Source: JBOHSA01 sp050732995 (GTDB taxonomy: Bacteria; Gemmatimonadota; Gemmatimonadetes; Gemmatimonadales; GWC2-71-9). Taken from it: a stretch of 14,413 bases of DNA. The stretch's first letter is position 1. Each line of letters begins with the position of its first letter. Location of the stretch: contig JBOHSA010000165.1 in NCBI GenBank assembly GCA_050732995.1, forward strand, positions 1 through 14,413. Direction: 5' to 3'. The position numbers and the translations under genes were made by a program. Under the pieces are notes generated by a model. That model was not told the origin of the DNA and made no database searches. It worked only from the letters and a program-made list of their open reading frames with translations. Below, one piece after another: positions 1 through 6,399 of this stretch.

Positions 1-377
1 CCGATCGACGCGATCCGCGCCGCCCGGTGCTGGAACAGGAAATCGCGGAAGTTGGCGTTCTCCGCCGGGTTGCCGCGCGCGTTGCTCAGCGGGGTGCGCG
101 GCACGGCGCCGCGCGGCCCCATGTTGAAGTTGGCGAGGGCCGAGTAGCTCTCCATCCCGCTCGTCAGGAGCTGGGGGTAGATCCCGGCGGTGGACCCGAG
201 CGTGCCCGCGTGCACCGCCTGGTAGGAGCCGCCGATGAACGACTCGACGTCCCCTGGCGTGGCGAGCGCGCGGTCGCGGTCGGCCTGGTTCTCGTTTTCC
301 ACGAGCAAGGGATCCCGGCACGCTGCGAGGAGCAGGACACCGAGGAGCGTGGCTCGGACGTGGCGCTGGGTCTGCAT
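1..377 (-). CDS. SusD/RagB-family nutrient-binding outer-membrane lipoprotein, N-terminal part (cut by window edge)
   Basis: The gene starts at ATG 377-375 and its frame stays open to the left edge, giving the first 125 residues. Residues 1-20 form a lipoprotein signal peptide with lipobox LAAC, so Cys20 would be lipidated. The mature start (RDPLLVENENQ) and the segment TPGDVESFIGGSYQAVHAG resemble the first helices of SusD-like proteins from high-GC bacteria. In the family, SusD is the surface lid that captures a glycan or peptide ligand and passes it to its SusC partner. GGAGG lies about six bases before the start. The SusC-like gene ends 47 bp upstream on the same strand, the usual susC-susD order. 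Most of the protein, including its ligand-binding part, lies outside the window, so substrate cannot be guessed. The family call rests on the lipobox, N-terminal pattern and position. Confidence 0.85.
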   Translation of the reverse strand, partial: MQTQRHVRATLLGVLLLAACRDPLLVENENQADRDRALATPGDVESFIGGSYQAVHAGTLGSTAGIYPQLLTSGMESYSALANFNMGPRGAVPRTPLSNARGNPAENANFRDFLFQHRAARIASI

Positions 378-401
378 CAGGTGCCTCCGATGCTCTCGCA
401 C

Positions 402-416
402 GGGCGCTCGGCGCCC
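402..416 (-). other. Intercistronic hairpin between susC-like and susD-like genes
   Basis: A 6-bp perfect GC stem (GGGCGC/GCGCCC) with a 3-base loop lies between the receptor stop codon and the SusD ribosome-binding site. There is no T-tract after it, so it is not a standard terminator. It could protect the 3' end of the receptor message or tune the SusC:SusD ratio. The structure is visible; the role is inference. Confidence 0.35.
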
Positions 417-424
417 TTAGGGGT

Positions 425-3400
425 CTAGAATTTCGAGGACAACGCGAACGTCACCGACCGGGTATTCGGGAAGGTGAAGTTGTCGACCGCGTTGATCACA
501 CCCGAATTCACGGTACCGCCGAACGTGCCGACCTCCGGGTCGAAGCCCCGGTAGTCGGTGATCGTGAACAGATTGCGCCCGACCAGGCTGACGTCCCAAT
601 CCCCCAGGCCGCTCACCGGGCCGATGTGGTAGGAGACGAGCAGCTCGCGCAGCTTCGCGTAGCTCGCGTCCTCGACCGAGAAGTTGTTGGGCGCCAGGCG
701 GTCGTAGAAGCCGCCGATCCCGGTGAAGCCGTCGATGGGCAACGCCCGGTAGTAGTAGCCGATGGGCTTCGCGGTCCCGACCGACTTGCCGCGCTGGTCC
801 ACGTCCTTGGACAGGAAGTCCAAGTGCGCCCAGTGGTACCCTTCGTTCCAGATGTCCTGCCCCATCGAGGCGTCGAGCAAGGCGTACACGGTCACGCGCC
901 GCCACGAGAAGTTCTGCGAGATCGCGAAGCGATAATCCGGGAGCGCGTTGCCCAGCGGCAGGAACGCGCCGGTCCTGCCGTCCGAGCCCGCGCCCCGAAT
1001 CACGATCGGCATGCCCCAGTTCGCCTCGACGCCCCAGGGGCCGTTCGCGGCAGCCAACTGGGTCTCCCACAGGTTCCTGGTGATGCCTTCGCTCCAGGTG
1101 TTGCCGGAGCCGACCCACACGATCCAGCCCTCGTCGTTCTTCTGGAAGCTGCTGCTCGACGTGCCGCAATCGGCGGCGAACGATCCGGGGAGCTCGCTGC
1201 ACTTCGTGACGAACCGGCGCCCGTAGAAGGTGCCGAGCCGCTCACCCTCCCGGGCGAAGAAGTTGTCGTACGTGAACGGCGGCACCGTGAGGTCCGTGAT
1301 GAACGTGCGGTTCCGGTCGTAGTTGAAGTGCATCGACCAGGACAGGCCGCTCCGCTGGATGATCGGGACGTTGAGGGACAGCTCCCAGCTCACGTTCAAG
1401 AGCGATCCCGCGTTCTGCCATCTGTTGGCGAAGCCGGTCGTGGCCGAGGGCGTCACGAAGAGCATCTGGTCGTCGATCGTGGAGCGGGAGTAGGTGAACC
1501 CGAGGCCGTAGCGGTTCCACAGCTCGACGTCGAGCCCCACTTCCTTCTCCTTGTTGATCTCGGGCCGCAGCTGCCGATTGCCCGCGGTATTCAGGGTCAG
1601 GATCCCGCCGGTGGCGATGGAGAAGGTCTCGTACTGGGCCGAGAACCGGGGCGACCCGCCCGCGGTGCCGTAGGATCCCCGCACCTTGAACTCGGTCACC
1701 GCCGGGACGAACCACCAGGGCTCGTGGGCCATGCGCCAGCCCAGCGACGCCCGCCCGAAGGTCGCCCAGCGGTTATCGGCGCCGAACAGCGAGCTGCCGT
1801 CACGCCGCACGAGCGCGTCGAGCAGGTAGCGATCCTTGTACTCGAGCCCCAGGCCGCCGAACCACCCCATCTGGCGGCGCGGCTCGAGCGACGAACTGAC
1901 GTTCCGGGTGGCCGCGTTCGTGTTGCCCAGCGTGGTGACGCCCTGCACCGCCAGGAGCCCGCCGTCCGTGGACTCGTCCAGCGGATCGCTCTGCTCGTAC
2001 AGGTAGCGCAAGCTCAGGCGGCTGCGCAGCTCGGGCGTGAAATCGTGGCGGAAGAACGCATTGATACTGGTGTTGAACGCCTCGTCGGTGCTCTGGCCGC
2101 GCTGCACCAGCCCGCCGTTGAGGGTCGCGCTCGCCGTCGTGGTGCGGAACCCCTTGTTGCGGAACTGCACAAAGCTCCGACGGCGGAAATCGTAGCTGAA
2201 GTTGGCGTCCAGATTGAACCAGCGCAGCGGCTGGTATTGCACGGTGAGGCCGCCGATGAAGCGATTGACGGCGTCCTCGCGCGTCTGGTTCTCGAGCCAG
2301 AGGAGCGGGTTTTCGTTCTGGCTGCCGCCCCCCTGGAGGTTCGGACGGGCGTAGAGGCGGCCGAGCGTGTCGCGCTGCAGCACGTCGACGATCGCGGGGA
2401 CGCGGGTGAGCCGGAAGAACGACCGTCCGCCGTCTTCCTGATCCAACCCGTCCGCCACCCCGCGGCTGTAGAACGAGCGCATCGCGATGCTCCACTCGTC
2501 GCCGATATGCTGGTCGACGTTCAGCCGGAACGAGTTGCGCCAGTAGCCTTCGAGAAACCGGATCGCCCCCTGTTGGGTCAGGTTGGCCGCGCTCGCGAAG
2601 AACCGCGTGGTCCCGAAGCGGCCGGTCATGTCGACGCTGTTCTGCGTGTACGGATGCGGGTCCACCGTCTGGGCCACCGCGTTGTGGCGCTCCCCCGGCC
2701 ACGGCGTCACCTGGTACGTCCGGCGGAGCACCGACCCCGCGATGGTGGACCCGGGGTCGACGGGGAAGCCCTTGGGGGGCAGCGCGAAGTCGCCCGGCGC
2801 GTCGTTGATGCGCGCCTGCTCGGCCCGATAGTCGAACGTGGCGGCGCACAACGGCTGGCCGCTCACGTCCTGGCAGAATCGGTCGCCGGTCTCATCCATC
2901 AGCAGCGCGTGGTAGCGGGCCAGACCGAAGTCGCGCTCGATGTCGCTGATCCCGGCCTCGCTCCGCAGGTTGAACTGCACGCCGTCCAGCGAGCGGCGCC
3001 CCGATTTGGTCGTGATGTGAATGACCCCGTTGCCGGCGCGCGCACCGTAGAGCGAGGCCCCCGCCGCCCCCTTCACGACCTCGACGTTCTCGATGTCGCT
3101 CGGGTTGATGTCGGACAGGGAGCCATTGGTGATCACCCCATCGATGATCAACAGCGGCCCCTGGCCGCGCCCCGAGGCGTTGATCGACGTCGGCCCGCGC
3201 AGGACGACCGACGGCGCCGAGCCCGGGCGACCGCTGGCCGAGACGATGTTCGCCCCCGGTACCTTCCCTTGGAGCTGGGACAGCGGGTTCGCGGCCGGCA
3301 CGGGCATCGCGGACGCATCCACCTGCGCCACGGAGAAGGGCACCTTGATCCGCTCGGTCGCCTCTTGGACCCCCGTGACCACCACGGCCTCCAGGAGGTT

Positions 3401-3727
3401 CACGTCCGTCACGAGCGCGAAGTCGAGCTCCCGTTCGCCCGGCGTGACCATCACCGCCCGGCTCGTCGGCTTGAAGCCGATGCGGCGGGCCCGGAGAATC
3501 ACCTGCTGCCCGCGCACCCGGGCGCTGGGCACCATGAGCGTGTACCGTCCATCGGCGCCGGTCACCGTCTGGATCCCGAGCTCCAAGACCCCGACCACGG
3601 CCTCGGGCACCGGATCGCCCTGGGCGGAGATGACGCGACCGCGGAGCACGGCATCCTGCGCCTGCGCCTCCACCGCGCACGCGAGGAAGAACGCTGCGAG
3701 CAAGCCCGAACGCGCCTGGATGAGCAT
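425..3727 (-). CDS. SusC/RagA-family TonB-linked outer-membrane receptor
   Basis: This 1100-residue protein is predicted to be the TonB-powered pore of a SusC/SusD importer. Residues 1-24 are a signal peptide ending AVEAQAQ. Residues 25-105 form a carboxypeptidase-regulatory-like beta-sandwich, as in SusC proteins. LLEAVVVTG (111-119) resembles a TonB box. The plug spans about 125-245, with PLLIIDGV (191-198) and the SusC signature DIENVEVVKGAAGASLYGAR (211-230) followed by GNGVIHITTKSG. The rest is barrel, ending ALSSKF with the terminal aromatic residue typical of outer-membrane barrels. Cys pairs in the barrel (RFCQ...PLC; TKCSE...ADCG) may be extracellular-loop disulfides. I chose ATG 3727 because it begins the signal peptide and has GGAGGA seven bases upstream; the frame is open 50 codons further, but that stretch is Arg/Pro-rich and not secretory. 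The SusD-like gene follows at 377. Substrate unknown. Confidence 0.95.
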   Translation of the reverse strand: MLIQARSGLLAAFFLACAVEAQAQDAVLRGRVISAQGDPVPEAVVGVLELGIQTVTGADGRYTLMVPSARVRGQQVILRARRIGFKPTSRAVMVTPGERELDFALVTDVNLLEAVVVTGVQEATERIKVPFSVAQVDASAMPVPAANPLSQLQGKVPGANIVSASGRPGSAPSVVLRGPTSINASGRGQGPLLIIDGVITNGSLSDINPSDIENVEVVKGAAGASLYGARAGNGVIHITTKSGRRSLDGVQFNLRSEAGISDIERDFGLARYHALLMDETGDRFCQDVSGQPLCAATFDYRAEQARINDAPGDFALPPKGFPVDPGSTIAGSVLRRTYQVTPWPGERHNAVAQTVDPHPYTQNSVDMTGRFGTTRFFASAANLTQQGAIRFLEGYWRNSFRLNVDQHIGDEWSIAMRSFYSRGVADGLDQEDGGRSFFRLTRVPAIVDVLQRDTLGRLYARPNLQGGGSQNENPLLWLENQTREDAVNRFIGGLTVQYQPLRWFNLDANFSYDFRRRSFVQFRNKGFRTTTASATLNGGLVQRGQSTDEAFNTSINAFFRHDFTPELRSRLSLRYLYEQSDPLDESTDGGLLAVQGVTTLGNTNAATRNVSSSLEPRRQMGWFGGLGLEYKDRYLLDALVRRDGSSLFGADNRWATFGRASLGWRMAHEPWWFVPAVTEFKVRGSYGTAGGSPRFSAQYETFSIATGGILTLNTAGNRQLRPEINKEKEVGLDVELWNRYGLGFTYSRSTIDDQMLFVTPSATTGFANRWQNAGSLLNVSWELSLNVPIIQRSGLSWSMHFNYDRNRTFITDLTVPPFTYDNFFAREGERLGTFYGRRFVTKCSELPGSFAADCGTSSSSFQKNDEGWIVWVGSGNTWSEGITRNLWETQLAAANGPWGVEANWGMPIVIRGAGSDGRTGAFLPLGNALPDYRFAISQNFSWRRVTVYALLDASMGQDIWNEGYHWAHLDFLSKDVDQRGKSVGTAKPIGYYYRALPIDGFTGIGGFYDRLAPNNFSVEDASYAKLRELLVSYHIGPVSGLGDWDVSLVGRNLFTITDYRGFDPEVGTFGGTVNSGVINAVDNFTFPNTRSVTFALSSKF

Positions 3728-3911
3728 AGAGACTCCTCCGGCCAACCAGTGACAGGGGAATAGCCAACGGCGACGCGCGCGCGGCGGGCGTGGCGGTGCG
3801 GCCGCGCGGCGAAACAACGGCGAGCGAACGGACGCCGACGGCGGCGTCCCCCGGCCCTGCGGTGAACTGACGGCCATGCGCTCCCAACGCGACGGCGTTC
3901 GACATCGACGT

Positions 3912-3940
3912 GGCCGCCCCGCCCGAGGACGGGGGCGGCC
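3912..3940. repeat. 9-bp perfect inverted repeat (GC hairpin) in the divergent intergenic region
   Basis: Arms GGCCGCCCC (3912-3920) and GGGGCGGCC (3932-3940) flank an 11-base loop. No T-tract follows on either strand, so it is not a classical terminator. If the minus-strand promoter proposed at 3963-3991 is right, the hairpin sits near the 5' end of the receptor leader. The rest of the 340-bp gap (3728-4067) holds GC-rich sequence, the second inverted repeat and putative promoters; I see no gene in it. Confidence 0.45.
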
Positions 3941-3962
3941 GCGCCAGGACGCATTAGGGTTT

Positions 3963-3991
3963 CATCTACTGCATGGCCCGGGATCCGTCAA
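3963..3991 (-). promoter_or_regulatory. Putative sigma70-type promoter for the SusC-SusD operon
   Basis: On the minus strand TTGACG (3991-3986) is followed after exactly 17 bases by TAGATG (3968-3963). The -35 box matches the consensus at five of six bases, but the -10 box at only three. It would give a leader of about 230 bases ahead of ATG 3727. This is a pattern match only. Confidence 0.25.
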
Positions 3992-4009
3992 GGGGCGTTC
4001 CGGCCCCTT
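3990..4009. promoter_or_regulatory. Inverted repeat between divergent promoter elements (candidate operator)
   Basis: AAGGGGC (3990-3996) and GCCCCTT (4003-4009) form a perfect 7-bp inverted repeat with a 6-bp centre. It lies between the putative minus-strand -35 box (3986-3991) and the weak plus-strand -35 position (4008-4013), overlapping both by two bases. That placement suits a shared operator, but no regulator gene is nearby and the binding protein, if any, is unknown. Confidence 0.3.
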
Positions 4010-4036
4010 TCCCCCATCGCCACCGACCCGTACAAT
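4008..4036 (+). promoter_or_regulatory. Putative promoter for the plug-domain protein
   Basis: TACAAT (4031-4036) is a good -10 box, at five of six consensus bases, in an otherwise GC-rich stretch. The hexamer 17 bases upstream, TTTCCC (4008-4013), is a poor -35 box. Transcription would begin near 4043, leaving a short leader before ATG 4068. Weak evidence overall. Confidence 0.25.
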
Positions 4037-4067
4037 AGGGGTCAGGGTCCACCACTCGGGAATCGGC

Positions 4068-4820
4068 ATGGCTCGCCTCCGGCTCTGGTCTCGCGCGGCC
4101 GTTGTTTCGGCGGGCCTGCTCGTGAACCTCGCCACCCCCCCCCCTTCCGCGGCCCAGCAGACCACCGGCTCGATCAGCGGCCAGCTCGTCGACGCGCTGT
4201 CCGGAGCCCCCATTCCAAGCGGGACCGTGGAGCTGCTCGGCACCCGCCGGACCGTCCAGAGCGATTCCGCCGGGCGATTCACCCATTCGGGCCTCGTCCC
4301 CGGGACCTATATCCTCCAGATCCGGGCGATCGGGTACGCCATGCTCTCCGCGGTCATCCGCCTGGGGGAACGAGAAACGGCCACCCACGTGTTCGACCTG
4401 GAGGCCCTGAGCTACACCCTGCCCGCCGTGGAAGTGGAAGGCCGTCCCGACCTTGCCCACCGGCGCCTGCTCGATTTCGAGCGCCGGCGCGAGGCCGGTC
4501 GCGGGTATTTCATCACGGAAGCCCAGATCACGCGGTCGGGGGCTTCCACCCTGGGGGACATGCTCCGCGGCGTGCCCGGTGTCCGGATCATCTGTAATTT
4601 GACCGGCTGCATCGCGCGGATGATCAACGGCCCCCGCGCCTGCGCGCCGGACTACTACATGGACGGGTTTCCCGCGAGCAACGCCGCCACCGCCGACATG
4701 TCGGTGCGCGGGGTCATCGGGGTGGAGATCTATCGCACGCTAGGCGAGACGCCGCTCGACTTCCTCCGGACCAGCAATCGCTGCGGCACGATCGTGATCT
4801 GGACGCGGTCCGGCCCCTGA
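4068..4820 (+). CDS. Exported carboxypeptidase-regulatory-like and TonB-receptor plug domain protein without a barrel
   Basis: The 250-residue product has a signal peptide (1-29, ending PPPSAAQ), a carboxypeptidase-regulatory-like domain (about 35-112: SGQLVDALSGAPIPSG, then DSAGRFTHSGLVPGTYILQI) and a plug-like domain (about 145-247). The plug shows TLGDMLRGVPGVRI, DYYMDG, a VRGVIGVEIYR segment and the closing CGTIVIWTR. LPAVEVEG (118-125) sits where a TonB box would be. A full TonB-dependent receptor continues into a 500-700 residue barrel; here a stop follows the plug directly, and an inverted-repeat terminator lies 22 bp on, so it is not simply a visible frameshift. Four Cys (176, 181, 192, 239) in the plug could form disulfides. 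ATG 4068 is chosen because it begins the signal peptide; its ribosome site is weak. It is divergent from one SusCD operon and convergent with the other. Function unknown: a periplasmic partner of SusC-type receptors is possible but unproven. Confidence 0.8.
   Translation: MARLRLWSRAAVVSAGLLVNLATPPPSAAQQTTGSISGQLVDALSGAPIPSGTVELLGTRRTVQSDSAGRFTHSGLVPGTYILQIRAIGYAMLSAVIRLGERETATHVFDLEALSYTLPAVEVEGRPDLAHRRLLDFERRREAGRGYFITEAQITRSGASTLGDMLRGVPGVRIICNLTGCIARMINGPRACAPDYYMDGFPASNAATADMSVRGVIGVEIYRTLGETPLDFLRTSNRCGTIVIWTRSGP
4135..4144 (+). repeat. C10 homopolymer inside the signal-peptide coding region
   Basis: Ten consecutive C bases encode the end of Thr23 and Pro24-26 of the plug-domain protein. 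Loss of one C would move reading into a frame that ends at TGA 4408-4410, before the plug domain. Tracts of this length are prone to slippage in replication and to sequencing error. Confidence 0.9.
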
Positions 4821-4842
4821 GCCTCCATGCTTCCAAAACGGT

Positions 4843-4877
4843 CCGGCGGGAGGGGCTGTCCAGACCCCTCCCGCCGG
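4843..4877. terminator. Bidirectional hairpin terminator between convergent genes
   Basis: CCGGCGGGAGGGG (4843-4855) and CCCCTCCCGCCGG (4865-4877) form a perfect 13-bp stem with a 9-base loop, midway between the plug-protein stop (4820) and the SusD-like stop (4902). On the minus strand it is followed by ACCGTTTTGG, a short T-tract; on the plus strand only by GTTGTG. It most likely terminates both transcripts, better on the minus strand. Confidence 0.85.
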
Positions 4878-4901
4878 GTTGTGCGCCGCCGCCTAGTGGG
4901 C

Positions 4902-6383
4902 TTACGGATTCCGATCGATGCACATGGGCGCGGGCGGCAACGGCTCCTCGGGGTTGTTCCGCTCGTCCACCGGGATGGGGAAGTTGACATCCGGCCCATA
5001 GGTAAAGCTCTGTTTCAAGTAAGCGCCCGACGGGAACACGGCGTTGACCGCCCGGCCGTACTGGCGGACGAACCGCCGCATGTCGGATAGCCGGTGCGCG
5101 GTGAGCCACAGCCACCGCGCGCGCTCCGAGAAATGCAGGTCCTCTCGCGCGGCCACGGTTCCCGGATCCGCGAGTGCGGCGAGCGGCGGGATCTGCGGCG
5201 CCGGGGGGAGCGGCGCGAAGTACGCCGGGGGCGCGGCGCGCAGCGCATTGTGCCGCGCCAACCAGTTCGTCGCATCTCCCAGCCGCAGGAAGTTCTCCGC
5301 CTCGATCAGCCGGGCCTCGGCGCCCGTGGCCAGGGTGACGAAGTTCTTCCGGTCGATGTAGCGCTGACTGTCGAACTGCGGGGTCTGCCCGTCGAACCCG
5401 ACGTCAGTGCCGACCCGCCGGAACGGCGTCCGGGGATCGGCGACGGAGCGGAACGGCATGCCGACGCCGCTGCCCACACAGCTGGTCCCGCCGCCAATGC
5501 ACGCCGTGGCCCCGTAGTCACCCTCCCGGTCGCCGAGTGAATAGCGCTCGTTGATCTCGTTCCAGATGAATACGCCGTTATTCTCGCGGCCGGAGTTCTC
5601 CGTGTGCTGGATGAAGTACACGAAACTCGTCGGGACGGCGGTGACCGTCGTGGCCGCCCCGGCGAAATCACCGCGGTCGAGTTGCGCCCGCGCCCGGCCC
5701 AGGCGAGCGAGATTCAGCAGCGTGGGACTGGGCGTCGTCAGGGCGTTCGCCGCGGCGATCGCCTGGTCGAAGCGCGCGATGGCGGTGTCGAGCAGCTCCG
5801 TCGTCGTGAGCGGCCGGCCGTACACCAGCTCGCCGGTCGGTAACGCTGCGCTGATCGGCACGCCCGAGCAATAGTTCTCCGCAAAGAAGATATAGCCGAA
5901 CCCCGCGAGGCTCAGGACCTCGGAGAGTCCCGGCGCCCGCGTCGTGTCTGGGGCGAGGGCGCGGTACTTCTGGACCGCGAACTCCGCGCTGCGGCGGGCG
6001 CGGCTGAGGGTCCGGAACCAGCCCTGCGTCGTGGCGTTGTCCTCCAGGATCGGCCCGCGGCGGTCGACCTCGATCCGCGTGGGGAAGGTCTCGGAGTTGA
6101 TCAGCTCGTCGGACAGGAGGCCGCTCGTCATGATCACGCCCTCGCCACCCGTGCTGCCGGAGTAGGCGACGGCGAAGTCGCCGACCGCCGATGCGCGGAT
6201 GGTGGGAAGCGCCGTGGAGTCGTTCAGGTTATCCGGCGTGACGATGTCCGGGTCACGGACTTGCAAGAGGTCGCTGAAGCTGCACCCCGCGAGTAGGAAC
6301 ACCGCGGCCGGTACGAGCGCGCGCCGAGCGAGGATCCGGCGGATCCGCCCGAGCGTGGCCCGCTGGGTCAATGTGGTCGTCAT
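4902..6383 (-). CDS. SusD/RagB-family nutrient-binding outer-membrane lipoprotein
   Basis: This complete 493-residue SusD-like protein is expected to sit on the cell surface as the ligand-capturing lid of the SusC-type receptor encoded just upstream. A lipoprotein signal peptide ends in FLLAGC, giving lipidated Cys34. The helical TPR-like part covers about 115-250 (SRARRSAEFAVQKYRALAP; LLNLARLGRARAQLDRGDFA). Late landmarks of the family are present: EARLIEAENFLRLGD (356-370), FSERARWLWLTAHRLSDMRR (418-437) and the closing FPIPVDERNNP (468-478). Length is normal for the family. ATG 6383 lies 16 bp after the receptor stop and has GAGG about eleven bases upstream, so the two are one operon. There are extra Cys at 172, 295, 302 and 488. 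Substrate unknown. The stop is TAA, followed by the hairpin terminator at 4843-4877. Confidence 0.93.
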   Translation of the reverse strand: MTTTLTQRATLGRIRRILARRALVPAAVFLLAGCSFSDLLQVRDPDIVTPDNLNDSTALPTIRASAVGDFAVAYSGSTGGEGVIMTSGLLSDELINSETFPTRIEVDRRGPILEDNATTQGWFRTLSRARRSAEFAVQKYRALAPDTTRAPGLSEVLSLAGFGYIFFAENYCSGVPISAALPTGELVYGRPLTTTELLDTAIARFDQAIAAANALTTPSPTLLNLARLGRARAQLDRGDFAGAATTVTAVPTSFVYFIQHTENSGRENNGVFIWNEINERYSLGDREGDYGATACIGGGTSCVGSGVGMPFRSVADPRTPFRRVGTDVGFDGQTPQFDSQRYIDRKNFVTLATGAEARLIEAENFLRLGDATNWLARHNALRAAPPAYFAPLPPAPQIPPLAALADPGTVAAREDLHFSERARWLWLTAHRLSDMRRFVRQYGRAVNAVFPSGAYLKQSFTYGPDVNFPIPVDERNNPEEPLPPAPMCIDRNP

Positions 6384-6399
6384 GGCTCAGGTGCCTCGC

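Noticed and set aside
626..3763. Very long open frame (1045 codons) antisense to the first SusC-like gene
   Set aside because: The translation is rich in Arg, His, Ala and Gly with no domain or signal peptide. Long antisense frames are expected opposite a GC-rich gene whose third codon positions are G or C.
3728..3877. Longer N-terminus for the first SusC-like protein from ATG 3877
   Set aside because: The extra 50 residues are Arg/Pro-rich and would bury the signal peptide. ATG 3727 has GGAGGA at the right distance.
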